Positions 49,119 to 61,122 of a DNA stretch of 64,000 nucleotides are shown here, piece by piece. The DNA comes from Chitinivorax sp. PXF-14. GTDB taxonomy: Bacteria; Pseudomonadota; Gammaproteobacteria; Burkholderiales; SCOH01. The position numbers and the translations under genes are program-made. The notes under the pieces were generated by a model. The model made no database searches and was not told the DNA's origin. It worked only from the letters and a program-made list of their open reading frames with translations. The DNA is taken from assembly GCF_040812015.1 (NCBI RefSeq), contig NZ_JBFNXJ010000002.1:368157-432156 (forward strand), read 5' to 3'. Numbering within the stretch: the first letter of the stretch is position 1; the number at the start of each line of letters is the position of its first letter.

Positions 49119-51872
49119 TTACAGCGTGCGAGCGACCTCGACCACTTCATAGACTTCGAGGAAGTCACCCTCGACGATATCGTTGAAGTTGCGAATCTGC
49201 AGGCCACATTCGTAGCCCATCTTCACTTCCTTCACGTCGTCCTTGAAACGCTTGAGCGATTCCAACTCGCCATCGTGGATGACCACATGGTTGCGCAGCA
49301 CACGAACGCGCGCATTGCGCTTGACCATACCGTCGTGCACGAAGCAGCCGGCGATCGAACCAACCTTGGAAACGTGGAACACCTGGCGCACCTCGACCGA
49401 GCCGATGACCTGTTCGCGCTTCTCGGGCGCCAGCATGCCGGACATTGCCGCCTTCACATCGTCCACCGCCTGGTAAATGATGTTGTAGTAGCGGATGTCC
49501 ACTTCTTCGCTCTCGGCCAGCTTGCGTGCATTGGCGTCGGCACGGATGTTGAAGCCGATGATGACAGCCTGCGACGCGATCGCGAGGTTGACGTCGGATT
49601 CGGAGATCGCACCCACCGCGCTGTGCACGATGTTGACGCGCACTTCGCTGGTCGACAGCTTCTGCAGCGACGTCGCCAGCGCTTCGCAGGAGCCCTGCAC
49701 GTCCGCCTTGATGATCAAAGGCAGATTCTTCACCTCGCCCTCGCCCATCTGCTGGAACATGTTCTCGAGCTTCGCCGCCTGGCGCTTGGCCAGGATGGTG
49801 TCGCGGAACTTGCCCTGACGGAACAACGCGATTTCGCGCGCCTTGCGCTCGTCCTGCAATACCAGCACTTCTTCACCAGCGGCAGGCACTTCGGACAAGC
49901 CCTGGATTTCGCACGGGATCGACGGGCCGGCAGCCTGAATCGGCTTGCCGTTCTCGTCGAGCATGGCTCGGACGCGGCCGAATGCGGAGCCAGCGAGCAT
50001 CACGTCACCACGCTTGAGCGTGCCGGACTGAACGAGAATCGTCGCAACCGGGCCCTTGCCCTTGTCCAGACGCGCCTCGATCACCAAACCCTTGGCCGGT
50101 GCGTCTTGCGGTGCGGTCAGTTCGAGAACTTCAGCCTGCAGCAGGATGCCTTCGAGCAGTGCGTCGACACCGAGGCCGGTCTTGGCCGATACTTCGACGA
50201 ACATCGCATCGCCACCCCAGTCTTCGGGCACGACTTCTTGCGCAACCAGTTCCTGGCGTACCCGCTCGGTGTTGGCATCGGGTTTGTCGACCTTGGTCAG
50301 CGCAACCACGATGGGCACACCGGCAGCCTTGGCATGGTGAATCGCCTCGATGGTCTGCGGCATCACACCGTCATCGGCGGCCACAACCAGTACCACGATG
50401 TCGGTGACCTTCGCACCACGAGCACGCATGGCGGTAAACGCCTCGTGACCCGGAGTGTCGAGGAAGGTGATCATGCCGCGATCGGTTTCGACGTGGTAAG
50501 CACCGATATGCTGGGTAATGCCGCCCGCTTCGCCACTCGCTACGCGAGTACGGCGGATATAGTCGAGCAGCGAGGTCTTGCCGTGGTCGACGTGGCCCAT
50601 GACGGTCACGACCGGCGCACGCGGCTCCACCTTCAGATCGGCATCGGCGTGTTCGGCCAGGAAGGCTTCCGGATCGTCCGCCTTGGCAGCGATCGGCTTG
50701 TGGCCCATTTCCTCGGACACGATCATCGCGGTTTCCTGATCGAGCACCTGATTGATGGTCACCATCATGCCCATCTTCATCAGCACCTTGATCACCTCGG
50801 CTGCCTTGACGGCCATCTTGTGCGCCAACTCGGCGACGGTGATCGTCTCGGGAATCATGACGTCGCGTACGATCGGCTCGGTCGGCGCCTGGAACGCATG
50901 CTGCGCATCGCCACCACGGTGCTTGCCGCCCTTGCCGGAACGCCAGCCACCGCCGGTATCGCCGCCGCGGGTCTTGAGACCGCCGGAGCGCTTCTTGCCG
51001 TCCCACGCGGAATCCTTGCCACCCTTGCTGTCGCCCTTGCGCTCGCCAGGCTTGCCTGGTGCGGATGCCGGTGCGGCAGGACGCGCCGCGGGGGCGGCAG
51101 TGGTGGCAGGACGTGCGGCAGACTTCGGCTTTTCGCTGCGGTGTTCGGAAACGTGCAGCGTGGTATCGGTCTTCACCGGTGCCGGTGCCGGCTCGGCAGC
51201 AGCAGCCTTTTCGGCCGCAAAGCCGGCGCGACGCGCAGCCTCGCGCGCCTGACGTGCACGCAGCTCTTCCGCTTGGCGCTGTTGCAACGCGGACTGGCGG
51301 CGGGCTTCCGCCTCGCGGATTGCACGTTCCTGATCATCGATCACCGATACCTTGACCGGTACCGCCGGTTCAGCAGCGGCAACAGGCTCGGCCACCGGCT
51401 CGGCGACGACCACAGGCTCGGGCTCCGGTTCGGGCGTCGGCTCAGGAATGGGCTCCGGCTCGGGTTCCGGCAACGGAATGGGCTCCGGCTCGGCAATGGC
51501 CACAGGCTCCAGCTCGGGTTCCGGCGCCGCTTGCGAGACGAGCAGCTCCTCTTCGGGCGTCGGTGTTTCGCTCGGATCGCGCTTCACGAACACGCGCTTC
51601 TTGCGTACTTCGACCTGAATCGTGCGAGCCTTGCCGGTTGCATCCGACTTGCGGATTTCCGTGGTTTCGCGACGTGTCAGCGTGATTTTCTGCTTTTCTT
51701 CCTTGGCGCCGTGCGATCGACGCAGGTAGTCGAGCAGACGGGTCTTGTCCTGTTCGGTCAGCGAATCCGCTGTGTTGCGTTTATCGACCCCGGCCGCCTT
51801 GAGCTGATCCAAAAGAAGCTCGGGCTGCAGGCCCAGCTCCTTGGCAAACTGTTGTACATTCGTTTCTGCCAT
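49119..51872 (-). CDS. infB: Translation initiation factor IF-2
   Basis: 917 residues. The N-terminal IF2N module, a low-complexity Glu-Pro/Ala linker (about 120-180, repeated [12 protein letters not shown] units), a second IF2N-type region, then the GTPase with [25 protein letters not shown] and TKVDKPDA, followed by the beta-barrel and initiator-tRNA binding domain. ATG at 51872. Confidence 0.97.
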   Translation of the reverse strand: MAETNVQQFAKELGLQPELLLDQLKAAGVDKRNTADSLTEQDKTRLLDYLRRSHGAKEEKQKITLTRRETTEIRKSDATGKARTIQVEVRKKRVFVKRDPSETPTPEEELLVSQAAPEPELEPVAIAEPEPIPLPEPEPEPIPEPTPEPEPEPVVVAEPVAEPVAAAEPAVPVKVSVIDDQERAIREAEARRQSALQQRQAEELRARQAREAARRAGFAAEKAAAAEPAPAPVKTDTTLHVSEHRSEKPKSAARPATTAAPAARPAAPASAPGKPGERKGDSKGGKDSAWDGKKRSGGLKTRGGDTGGGWRSGKGGKHRGGDAQHAFQAPTEPIVRDVMIPETITVAELAHKMAVKAAEVIKVLMKMGMMVTINQVLDQETAMIVSEEMGHKPIAAKADDPEAFLAEHADADLKVEPRAPVVTVMGHVDHGKTSLLDYIRRTRVASGEAGGITQHIGAYHVETDRGMITFLDTPGHEAFTAMRARGAKVTDIVVLVVAADDGVMPQTIEAIHHAKAAGVPIVVALTKVDKPDANTERVRQELVAQEVVPEDWGGDAMFVEVSAKTGLGVDALLEGILLQAEVLELTAPQDAPAKGLVIEARLDKGKGPVATILVQSGTLKRGDVMLAGSAFGRVRAMLDENGKPIQAAGPSIPCEIQGLSEVPAAGEEVLVLQDERKAREIALFRQGKFRDTILAKRQAAKLENMFQQMGEGEVKNLPLIIKADVQGSCEALATSLQKLSTSEVRVNIVHSAVGAISESDVNLAIASQAVIIGFNIRADANARKLAESEEVDIRYYNIIYQAVDDVKAAMSGMLAPEKREQVIGSVEVRQVFHVSKVGSIAGCFVHDGMVKRNARVRVLRNHVVIHDGELESLKRFKDDVKEVKMGYECGLQIRNFNDIVEGDFLEVYEVVEVARTL

Positions 51873-51923
51873 TACGACTCCTAATTGGCTGCGTTCCTAG
51901 TTGGCTACTCGGCGCACCTGTTA

Positions 51924-53402
51924 TTACTCGGCAAACCAGTGCGCGCGGGCCGACAGAATCAGCTCCTTGGCGCGTTCGGGCGACATACCGGTCATGTCGA
52001 CCAGGTCATCCACCGCCAGGTCAGCCAGATCGTCGCGCGTTGCAACGCCCTTCCCGACCAGGATGTTGGCGGTATCAGCATCCATGTTTTCAAGGGTCAG
52101 CAGGCCCTCGACCTCATTTTCCTTCTGCTCTTCGCTGGCAATCGCCTGGGTCAGCAGAGCGTTACGTGCGCGGCTGCGCAGCTCATTGACCAGCGCCTCA
52201 TCGAAGCCTTCGATGTCGAGCATCTCGGCGAGCGGCACGTAAGCCACTTCTTCCAGCGTGGAGAAACCTTCCTGCACCAGAACGGTCGCGACCTCTTCAT
52301 CGACATCGAGCGACCTCATGAAGGTCTCGCGAATACCTTCGTATTCGCTCTCGTGCTTCTTCTCCGCCTCTTCGACGGTCATGATGTTGATCGTCCAACC
52401 GGTCAGCTCGCTGGCCAAACGGACATTCTGACCACCACGACCAATCGCCTGGGCGAGCTGTTCTTCGTCGACCACCACGTCCATGGCGTGGGTTTCTTCG
52501 TCGATCACGATGCTGCTCACTTCGGCCGGGGCCAGCGCATTGATCACGAACTGGGCAGGCTCGCTCGACCACAGAATGATGTCGACGCGCTCGCCAGCGA
52601 GCTCGTTGGTCACGGCCTGGACACGCGACCCCCGCATGCCGATGCAGGTACCCTGCGGGTCGATGCGTGGATCGTTGGATTTCACCGCAATCTTGGCGCG
52701 CAGCCCGGCATCGCGTGCGGCGGCCTTGAGCTCGATCAGTTGCTCCTCGATTTCGGGCACTTCGAGCTCGAACAGCTTGACCAGGAATTCCTTGGCCGTA
52801 CGCGACAGAATCAGCTGCGGGCCACGGCCACCACGATCAATACGCAGCAGGAAGGCACGCACGCGGTCACCCACGCGCAGGTTTTCCTTCGGAATCATGT
52901 GCTCGCGCGGCAGCAACGCTTCGAGCTTGCCGCATTCGATGATGGCGTTACCGCGCTCGATACGCTTTATCACGCCAGTAATCAGGTGTTCGCGGCGATC
53001 GAGGAAGTCGTTGAGCAGCTGTTCGCGCTCGGCATCGCGGATGCGCTGCAGGATCACCTGCTTTGCAGTCTGTGCGCCGATACGGCCAAACTCGACCGGT
53101 TCCAGCGGCTCTTCGAGTACGTCGCCGACTTCGGCGTCCGACTTCTGCTTGCGCGACTCTGTCAGGCCGATTTCACGGCCTTCGGACAGCCAGTCGGCAT
53201 CGGCAACGACATGCCAACGGCGGAAAGAATCATAGCTACCGGAGTTGCGGTCGATCGACACGCGCACATCGACGTCTTCTTCCGAAAAACGCTTCTTGGT
53301 GGCCGACGCCAGGGCCAATTCCAGGGCCCCGAAGACGATATCCTTATCGACATTCTTTTCGCGCGCCAGTGCATCCACCAGCAACAACATTTCGCGACTC
53401 AT
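51924..53402 (-). CDS. nusA: Transcription termination/antitermination factor NusA
   Basis: 492 residues. N-terminal RNA polymerase binding domain ([20 protein letters not shown]), S1 (about 135-200), two KH domains ([20 protein letters not shown] is the KH1 region), and two acidic C-terminal repeats as in other proteobacteria. It promotes pausing and hairpin-dependent termination, and takes part in antitermination. Confidence 0.97.
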   Translation of the reverse strand: MSREMLLLVDALAREKNVDKDIVFGALELALASATKKRFSEEDVDVRVSIDRNSGSYDSFRRWHVVADADWLSEGREIGLTESRKQKSDAEVGDVLEEPLEPVEFGRIGAQTAKQVILQRIRDAEREQLLNDFLDRREHLITGVIKRIERGNAIIECGKLEALLPREHMIPKENLRVGDRVRAFLLRIDRGGRGPQLILSRTAKEFLVKLFELEVPEIEEQLIELKAAARDAGLRAKIAVKSNDPRIDPQGTCIGMRGSRVQAVTNELAGERVDIILWSSEPAQFVINALAPAEVSSIVIDEETHAMDVVVDEEQLAQAIGRGGQNVRLASELTGWTINIMTVEEAEKKHESEYEGIRETFMRSLDVDEEVATVLVQEGFSTLEEVAYVPLAEMLDIEGFDEALVNELRSRARNALLTQAIASEEQKENEVEGLLTLENMDADTANILVGKGVATRDDLADLAVDDLVDMTGMSPERAKELILSARAHWFAE

Positions 53403-53489
53403 TTAACACACCTCCGGCTCATTCCTGCGACAGACTATGCTGTCGGTCTTTATCACATTCGTTATTTGCGGCGCGGCATCCACCGGACA

Positions 53490-53915
53490 TCAGAACTGCG
53501 GATCGATCCTGGCTTTTTCCACATTGGAAAGCTCAAGCTCGACCATCTGACCATCGACATCAAGCTTCACGCGCCCGTCGTCAAGACCGATCAGCGTGCC
53601 GGCAAAATTCTTGCGGCGCTCGACCGGGACACGCAGCTTCAGCTTGATGCGCTCACCGGCAAAGCGAACGAAGTCATCCGCCTTGACCAATGGCCTGTCC
53701 AGCCCCGGCGAGGAGACTTCGAGCCGCTCGTAGTCGATGTTCTCGACCATGAACATGCGCGTCAGGTGATTGCTCACGGTCACGCAATCGTCGACCGTAA
53801 TACCCTTGGGCGAGTCCATGAACACCCGCATCAATCCACCTGGTGCCAGCTCGAGATCGACTAGCTCATACCCCAAACCGGCCAAGGTGGTATCGAGCAA
53901 GCTGCGCAAATCCAT
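53490..53915 (-). CDS. rimP: Ribosome maturation factor RimP
   Basis: 141 residues. [20 protein letters not shown] and [20 protein letters not shown] are the two-domain RimP motifs. Required for 30S assembly. First gene of the rimP-nusA-infB-rbfA-truB transcript, preceded by a terminator-like leader. Confidence 0.96.
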   Translation of the reverse strand: MDLRSLLDTTLAGLGYELVDLELAPGGLMRVFMDSPKGITVDDCVTVSNHLTRMFMVENIDYERLEVSSPGLDRPLVKADDFVRFAGERIKLKLRVPVERRKNFAGTLIGLDDGRVKLDVDGQMVELELSNVEKARIDPQF

Positions 53916-53927
53916 ATATTCCGTCCT

Positions 53928-53957
53928 GAAAAATAAAAAATGGGCCCAAAGCCCATC
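53928..53957 (-). terminator. Intrinsic terminator-like attenuator in the rimP leader
   Basis: ATGGGC/GCCCAT stem with CCAAA loop (53940-53956) and, on the minus strand, TTTTTTATTTTT immediately after. It ends 13 bases before the rimP ATG and lies only 16 bases downstream of a promoter -10 box, so it would act on the operon's own transcript. Confidence 0.65.
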
Positions 53958-53972
53958 CCCTAAATCTTTTGC

Positions 53973-54000
53973 ATTATATCAGAGAACCCCCATAAGACAA
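53973..54000 (-). promoter_or_regulatory. rimP-nusA-infB promoter
   Basis: TTGTCT (53995-54000) and a perfect TATAAT (53973-53978) with a 16-base spacer, reading toward rimP. Confidence 0.65.
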
Positions 54001-54334
54001 AGCCCGCAAAACCAAGCCCAGCAAGGCGTCGCCCCTTTATCGCAAGCACATTGTCATAACAGGGAGATTGCCGTACATATCAAGCCGGTGCTTGCCTGGC
54101 ATCGAAAGCAGGGCAATTTTGCAGGCAAGGCGCGCTTTACGCCCGCGGGAAAAATCCGGTACAGTATGGCCCGAACACGGGAAATCCAATTTGCATATTG
54201 GGGCTTTCCCATCTGAGATTGGCGCGGGCTGCGGCACAGTACTGCATCTGCGAGACTACATATTACCCCTGCCAGTCGGCGGGGCATAACTATACCAATT
54301 CAAGTAAACATCAAGATAGACGGGAGAGTGCAAC
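54001..54334. other. Non-coding divergent region between rimP and fadD
   Basis: No gene or tRNA is seen. A hairpin at 54179-54210 (GGGAAA..CCAAT / ATTGG..TTTCCC) and a smaller one at 54272-54290 sit in the presumed fadD leader. A possible fadD promoter is TTTACG (54136-54141) and TACAGT (54160-54165), 18-base spacer, weak. The fadD ribosome binding site GGGAGAG lies six bases before the ATG. Confidence 0.6.
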
Positions 54335-56017
54335 ATGGAAAAAATCTGGCTGAAGCAGTACCAGCCTGGCGTACCCACGGAAATCGATCTGAACGAATTC
54401 AAATCGGTGGGTGAGGTATTCGAGAAGAGTGCAGTCAAGTTTGCCGATCGTCCGGCATTCGCCTGCATGGACAAGCAGGTGACCTATGCCGAGCTCGACA
54501 AGCTGACGGCCAATTTTGCCTCCTACCTGCAGAATGTGCTGGGCCTGAAGCGTGGCGACCGTGTTGCCGTCATGATGCCCAACCTGCTGCAGTACCCGGT
54601 GTGCGTCTTCGGCATCCTGCGTGCCGGCCTTGTTGTAGTCAACGTCAACCCGCTCTACACCCCGCGCGAGCTTGAGCACCAGCTCAAGGACTCGGGGGCG
54701 GAAACGATCGTCATCATCGAGAACTTCGCCAGCGTACTAGCCGAAGTCGTCTCTAAGACCCCGGTCAAGAATGTGATCACGACGCAGATCGGCGACATGC
54801 TGGGTTTCCCGAAGTCGCTGATCGTCAATACCGTGGTCAAGCACGTCAAGAAGATGGTGCCGGCGTTCAACCTGCCCAAGGTGACCAAGTTCAACGATGC
54901 GCTGTCGCAAGGCAGCCGTCAGCAGATGAAGAAGTCGAACGTCGGCCACGACGACATCGCCTTCCTGCAATACACAGGCGGCACCACCGGCGTATCCAAG
55001 GGTGCGATGCTGACCCACCGCAACATCATCGCCAACATGCAGCAGGCGCATGCCTGGCTGAAGCCGGTGGTGAGCGAGGGCAAGGAAATCATCATCACCG
55101 CTCTGCCGCTCTACCATATCTTCTCGCTGACCGCGAACTGCATGGTGTTCACCAAGATCGGCGGCCTCAACATCCTGATCACGAACCCGCGCGACATTCC
55201 CGGCTTCGTCAAGGAGCTGGCAAAGTACCCCGTCACCTGCATGACTGGCGTGAACACACTGTTCAACGCGCTGGTCAACAACCCCGACTTCGCCAAGCTC
55301 AACTTCAAGACCTGGAAAATGGTGCTGGGCGGCGGCATGGCTGTGCAGAAGGCCGTGGCGGAACAATGGAAGAAGGTCACCGGCGTACCGCTGATCGAGG
55401 CCTATGGCCTGACCGAGACCTCGCCGGCCGCGTGCATCAACCCGATGAACCTGAAGGAATACAACCACGCGATCGGCCTGCCGGTCCCGTCGACCGAGGC
55501 GTCGGTGCGCGACGAAAGCGGCAAGGAGCTCGGCGTCGGCGAATCGGGCGAGCTGTACATCCGCGGCCCGCAGGTCATGAAGGGTTACTGGAACCGCCCT
55601 GAGGAAACGGCCAAGGTCGTCACCGCCGACGGCTGGCTGGCTACCGGCGACATGGCTGTCGTCAACGAGCAGGGCTTCTTCCGTCTGGTCGACCGCAAGA
55701 AGGACATGGTGCTCGTGTCGGGCTTCAACGTATATCCGAACGAGATTGAAGATGTCGTGGCGCTGCACCCGGGCGTGCTCGAAGTCGCCTGCATTGGCGT
55801 ACCTGACGACAAGTCCGGCGAAGCCGTGAAGGTGTTCGTGGTCAAGAAGGACCAGGCCCTGACGGCCAAGGACGTGATCGAGCACTGCAAGAAGAACCTG
55901 ACCGGCTACAAGGTACCGAAGCACGTCGAGTTCCGCACCGAGCTGCCGAAGACCAACGTGGGCAAGATCCTGCGCCGCGCACTGCGCGACGAAGAGGTCA
56001 AGAAGGTTCCGGCCTGA
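54335..56017 (+). CDS. fadD: Long-chain-fatty-acid CoA ligase
   Basis: 560 residues (E. coli 561). AMP-binding motif FLQYTGGTTGVSKGAMLTHRN, the YGLTETSP motif, GYWNRPEETAKV and the C-terminal lysine region TELPKTNVGKILRRALR. Activates long-chain fatty acids for beta-oxidation and acylation. Monocistronic with its own terminator. Confidence 0.95.
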   Translation: MEKIWLKQYQPGVPTEIDLNEFKSVGEVFEKSAVKFADRPAFACMDKQVTYAELDKLTANFASYLQNVLGLKRGDRVAVMMPNLLQYPVCVFGILRAGLVVVNVNPLYTPRELEHQLKDSGAETIVIIENFASVLAEVVSKTPVKNVITTQIGDMLGFPKSLIVNTVVKHVKKMVPAFNLPKVTKFNDALSQGSRQQMKKSNVGHDDIAFLQYTGGTTGVSKGAMLTHRNIIANMQQAHAWLKPVVSEGKEIIITALPLYHIFSLTANCMVFTKIGGLNILITNPRDIPGFVKELAKYPVTCMTGVNTLFNALVNNPDFAKLNFKTWKMVLGGGMAVQKAVAEQWKKVTGVPLIEAYGLTETSPAACINPMNLKEYNHAIGLPVPSTEASVRDESGKELGVGESGELYIRGPQVMKGYWNRPEETAKVVTADGWLATGDMAVVNEQGFFRLVDRKKDMVLVSGFNVYPNEIEDVVALHPGVLEVACIGVPDDKSGEAVKVFVVKKDQALTAKDVIEHCKKNLTGYKVPKHVEFRTELPKTNVGKILRRALRDEEVKKVPA

Positions 56018-56042
56018 TCGACGCCTCGCGCCACGAGAGAAT

Positions 56043-56069
56043 GCCCGCCGCCACGGCGGGCATTTTTTT
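56043..56069 (+). terminator. Intrinsic terminator of fadD
   Basis: Stem GCCCGCCG/CGGCGGGC with a three-base loop followed by seven T. Confidence 0.85.
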
Positions 56070-56208
56070 GCCCGGCCGCCACCGGCGGGGTGCGCGGGCA
56101 TCCTGTGCTAAACTCGAAAGGCTCTGGCGCCGTGCCAGGCATGCGCATGCGGGGCGGGCCCGGCATGCGCTCACCAGACAATAAGAACACTTCGAATCAG
56201 GAGCCACC

Positions 56209-57366
56209 ATGGACCTCAAGCCCCTGTTCCGTCTGATGGCGGAAAAACAGGCATCCGACCTATTCTTCACCGCCGGGGCACCCATCCAGATCAAGATTCA
56301 AGGCAATATCGTCGGCGTGAACCAGCAGATGCTGAGTGCCGATCAGGTCAAGCAGTGCGCCTACTCGCTGATGGATGAAGAGCGCATCGCGCGCTTCGAG
56401 CGCGAATGGGAGATGAACTTCGGCATCCCCGTGGCCGAGGTCGGCAGTTTCCGCGTCAATGTCTTCCGCCAGCGCGGGGCGGTGGCCATGGTGATACGCT
56501 ACATCAAGGCCAACCCGCCGATGTTGCACGAGCTCGAGATGCCCGATGGGCTGGACGAGCTATGCATGCTCAAGCGCGGCCTGGTGCTCGTGGTCGGGGC
56601 GACCGGCTCGGGCAAGTCGTCCACCTTGGCCGCGATGCTGAACTACCGCAACAACGCCAAGCCGGGCCACATCCTAACGCTCGAAGACCCGATCGAATTC
56701 CAGCATCGCCACAAGAAGTGCATCGTCAACCAGCGTGAAGTCGGCATCGACACGCACAGCTATGAAGATGCACTGAAGAACGCGATGCGCGAGGCGCCCG
56801 ACGTACTGATGATCGGAGAGATCCGCGACAAGGACACGCTGTCGCACGCGCTCACCTACGCCCAGTCCGGCCATTTGTGCCTGTCGACGCTGCATGCGAA
56901 CAACAGCTATCACACGATGAACCGCATCATCAATTTCTTCCCGGAAGATGCGCGGGCGAGCCTGCTGCTCGATCTCTCGACCTCGCTGCGGGCGGTGATC
57001 TCGCAGCGCCTGGTGCGCGGCATCGACGGCAAGCTGATCCCCGCCGTGGAAGTGCTGCTCAACACCAACCGCATTGCCGAGCTGATCAAGAACGGCGAGA
57101 TCGACCAGATCAAGGAGGCAATGGAGAACTCCCTGTCGCAAGGCTCGCAGACCTTCGAACAATCGCTGTACAAGCTGTACCGCGACGGCCGCATCACGCT
57201 CGACGAGGCGATGCTGAATGCCGATTCGCCGACCAACCTGCACTGGCTGGTCAGCCATGGCCAGAGCCACGACGAGACAGACCAGGCGAGACCCCATTCT
57301 AAGCAGGAAGCCCAGCAGGAACAACCGGTCAGCTTCGATATCGACCTGATCGATGAGCAACATTGA
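56209..57366 (+). CDS. pilU: Type IV pilus retraction ATPase PilU
   Basis: 385 residues (PilU about 380; PilT about 345). N-terminal PAS-like domain, Walker A GATGSGKSS, Asp box ILTLEDPIEF, Walker B APDVLMIGEIRD, and the His box LCLSTLHANNS. The long, charged C-terminal tail (about 350-385, acidic with glutamines) is typical of PilU. PilU is a PilT-dependent accessory motor. pilT is not adjacent, unusual for the group. Confidence 0.9.
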   Translation: MDLKPLFRLMAEKQASDLFFTAGAPIQIKIQGNIVGVNQQMLSADQVKQCAYSLMDEERIARFEREWEMNFGIPVAEVGSFRVNVFRQRGAVAMVIRYIKANPPMLHELEMPDGLDELCMLKRGLVLVVGATGSGKSSTLAAMLNYRNNAKPGHILTLEDPIEFQHRHKKCIVNQREVGIDTHSYEDALKNAMREAPDVLMIGEIRDKDTLSHALTYAQSGHLCLSTLHANNSYHTMNRIINFFPEDARASLLLDLSTSLRAVISQRLVRGIDGKLIPAVEVLLNTNRIAELIKNGEIDQIKEAMENSLSQGSQTFEQSLYKLYRDGRITLDEAMLNADSPTNLHWLVSHGQSHDETDQARPHSKQEAQQEQPVSFDIDLIDEQH

Positions 57367-57400
57367 CCCAAGCCCATTACGACAACAACGATACACAAGC

Positions 57401-58893
<1,493 letters not shown>

Positions 58894-58925
58894 GTCGCTG
58901 GCCTGATCCGCGCCGATCGGCTATC

Positions 58926-58964
58926 TTGGTAGGGCGCCGCGCCTGGAGGACGGCGCCCTACCAA
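58926..58964. other. Perfect 14-base-pair stem-loop after dapE
   Basis: TTGGTAGGGCGCCG pairs exactly with CGGCGCCCTACCAA around an 11-base loop (CGCCTGGAGGA). There is no T run. It lies between dapE and the histidine kinase, 16 bases before the kinase start codon. Confidence 0.6.
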
Positions 58965-58979
58965 CTTCGCAGAATTCCT

Positions 58980-61070
58980 GTGCACCACCACGCCTTTACA
59001 CGCCTGATACGACTGCTAGCGATCTACAGCGTCCTGGCCGCCCTGTTGCCGCTATCGGCCTGGGGCCGTGCCGCACCGCTGGTGTTGACGCCTTCGCAGC
59101 AGTACAACACATTCGGCACCCATCTCGAATACCTCGTCGATACCAACGGCAAGCTCGGGCTGGCCGAGGTCATGGCCAGGCCAGACCAGGCTTTCCAGCC
59201 TGTCCGCACCTATCAACCGGCATTCGGCTACACCAGTGCGGCGTACTGGTTCCGTTTCTCGATCGACAATCAGGCGCCAGACACCAACTGGATTCTCGAG
59301 ATCGACCTGCCCACGCTCGACAGCATTGCGCTGTACAGCCCCGACGCCAAGGCACCCGGTGGCTACCGACGCGACCTGACGGGCGACCAGCTGCCGTTCT
59401 CGCAACGCCCTTTTCCCATCCGTGATTTTGCTTTCCCGCTGCGGCCAGAGCCCAGCGGCACGACAACCTATTACCTGCGGGTGCAGACCACGAGCAGCAT
59501 GACGCTGCCAATCACGGTCCAGTCCGACCGCTATTTCGCCACGGCAAGCCAGGAAAAGCAGACGATACATGGCTTCTATTTTGGCTTCGTGCTGGCGTTG
59601 GCGGCCTACAACCTAATGCTGTTCTTGCTACGCATCCACGTCAGCTATCTGTTCTACGTCATGTCCGTGGTCTGCACCGGCTTGTGGCAGGCCACCCATA
59701 GCGGCCTCGGTTATCAGTACCTGTGGCCGGGCTCGGTGTATCTGGAAAACGCCGGGGTCAACCTGTTCGGTGCCCTGGCCATGCTGGGCATTGCGCTGTT
59801 CACGCTGCGCTTTCTCGAACCCAAGCGACTGGCGCCGCGCATGGCCACCGTGCTGCGTGTGCTCGCCGCAGTCGAGGCGGTGGTCGCGGCCATGGCGCTG
59901 ACACAGTACTCAACGCAGACGCTGTCTTACATCAACAGCATCCTGGCGATCGTGGTGTCGCTCTGCAGCATCACCACCGGCATCCTGTGCTGGTATCGCG
60001 GGCAGCATATCGCCCGCTTCCTGGTGCTGGCACAGGGCGCCTGGATCACCGGCATCCTCGTCACCATGCTGCGCGCGCTGGGCGTGCTCGATGTCCAATT
60101 CCTCTCGATGTATGGCGCCTACCTCAGCGTACCGGCCGAGATGCTGCTGCTGTCGTTCGCGCTGGCGGACCGCTATCGCCAGATGCAGAAACAGCGTGAA
60201 GCCGCGCGCGAGATGGTGGTCGATACCTTGCGCAACGCCGAGCGCGAGCTCGAGCAACGCGTCAAGGAGCGTACCGCCGCGCTGTTGCAGGCGAATCAGC
60301 AACTCGAAGTCGCCAACCGCGAGCTCGACACGCTCAACCACGAGAAATCCGAATTCCTGCGCATTGCCGCGCATGACCTGAAGAACCCGATCTACCAGAT
60401 CCGCGCCGGCACCGGCTTGCTGCAATCGCGCCTCGACGACTGGCCGAAGGAGCGCACCTACTGGACGCTCACCCAACTGCAGCAGATCACCGACCGCATG
60501 ATGGGCATCATCTCCAAGCTGCTCGATCTCGACATGATCGAATCGGGCAAGCTGCTGCTGCACCCAGGCAAGGTCTCGATCGGCGACCTGCTGCGCTCGC
60601 TGGTGACCGAGGCTCGCCGCTGGGCAGAAGAGAAGCAGATCCAGCTGCACCTCGAGAGCGGGGACGAAATCGACGCATGGCTCGACCGCGGCGCCGTGTT
60701 CCAGATCTGCGAAAACCTGCTGTCGAACGCAATCAAGTTCTCGCCCTCGCACCGCAGCGTCTACCTGCGCTGGAGCGTGCAGCAAGGCCGTATCCGCATC
60801 GAGATCGAGGACGAAGGCCCCGGCATCTCGGACGCAGATCAGGCCCGGCTGTTCCAGAAATTTGCGCGCTTATCCGCCCAGCCCACGGCGGGCGAACACT
60901 CGACTGGCCTCGGCCTGTCCATCGTCAAACGGCTGGCGACAGCCATGAGCGGCGATGTCTGGCACGAGCGGCGGCCGGGGCGCGGCGCCTGCTTCGTGGT
61001 CGAACTCCCGGCCGAGCAGCCCATTGCAACAGCAACAGCGGCCGGAGCCGCAACGGCCCCCCAGGCGTAG
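58980..61070 (+). CDS. 7TMR-DISM sensor histidine kinase
   Basis: 696 residues from GTG 58980. A signal sequence (LLAIYSVLAALLPLSAWGRA) is followed by the periplasmic DISM domain (about 35-180), seven membrane helices (about 190-395), a coiled coil and the HisKA/HATPase core. The H-box is RIAAHDLKNPIYQI (His465), the N-box ICENLLSNAIKFSPS, and the G boxes EDEGPGISDADQA and TGLGLSIVKRLA. GTG is chosen because it directly precedes the signal sequence; its ribosome site is weak. No response regulator is adjacent. The ligand is unknown. Confidence 0.88.
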   Translation: MHHHAFTRLIRLLAIYSVLAALLPLSAWGRAAPLVLTPSQQYNTFGTHLEYLVDTNGKLGLAEVMARPDQAFQPVRTYQPAFGYTSAAYWFRFSIDNQAPDTNWILEIDLPTLDSIALYSPDAKAPGGYRRDLTGDQLPFSQRPFPIRDFAFPLRPEPSGTTTYYLRVQTTSSMTLPITVQSDRYFATASQEKQTIHGFYFGFVLALAAYNLMLFLLRIHVSYLFYVMSVVCTGLWQATHSGLGYQYLWPGSVYLENAGVNLFGALAMLGIALFTLRFLEPKRLAPRMATVLRVLAAVEAVVAAMALTQYSTQTLSYINSILAIVVSLCSITTGILCWYRGQHIARFLVLAQGAWITGILVTMLRALGVLDVQFLSMYGAYLSVPAEMLLLSFALADRYRQMQKQREAAREMVVDTLRNAERELEQRVKERTAALLQANQQLEVANRELDTLNHEKSEFLRIAAHDLKNPIYQIRAGTGLLQSRLDDWPKERTYWTLTQLQQITDRMMGIISKLLDLDMIESGKLLLHPGKVSIGDLLRSLVTEARRWAEEKQIQLHLESGDEIDAWLDRGAVFQICENLLSNAIKFSPSHRSVYLRWSVQQGRIRIEIEDEGPGISDADQARLFQKFARLSAQPTAGEHSTGLGLSIVKRLATAMSGDVWHERRPGRGACFVVELPAEQPIATATAAGAATAPQA

Positions 61071-61122
61071 CCCCTTCACCGCCTGGAAGCCGCCACTCGA
61101 ATTGATTAAACTGGCACCCAAC

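Noticed and set aside
51330..51515. Tandem repeat as a mobile or CRISPR-like element
   Set aside because: It is the coding repeat for the IF-2 Pro-Glu linker.
49275..51884. Open frame of 869 codons opposite infB
   Set aside because: Antisense shadow with repetitive composition produced by the Glu/Pro/Ala-rich IF-2 linker.
51885..53864. Open frame opposite nusA and rimP
   Set aside because: Antisense of two conserved genes, no domain.
54001..54334. tRNA or small ORF upstream of rimP or fadD
   Set aside because: No cloverleaf and no short frame with a ribosome site found; only weak hairpins.
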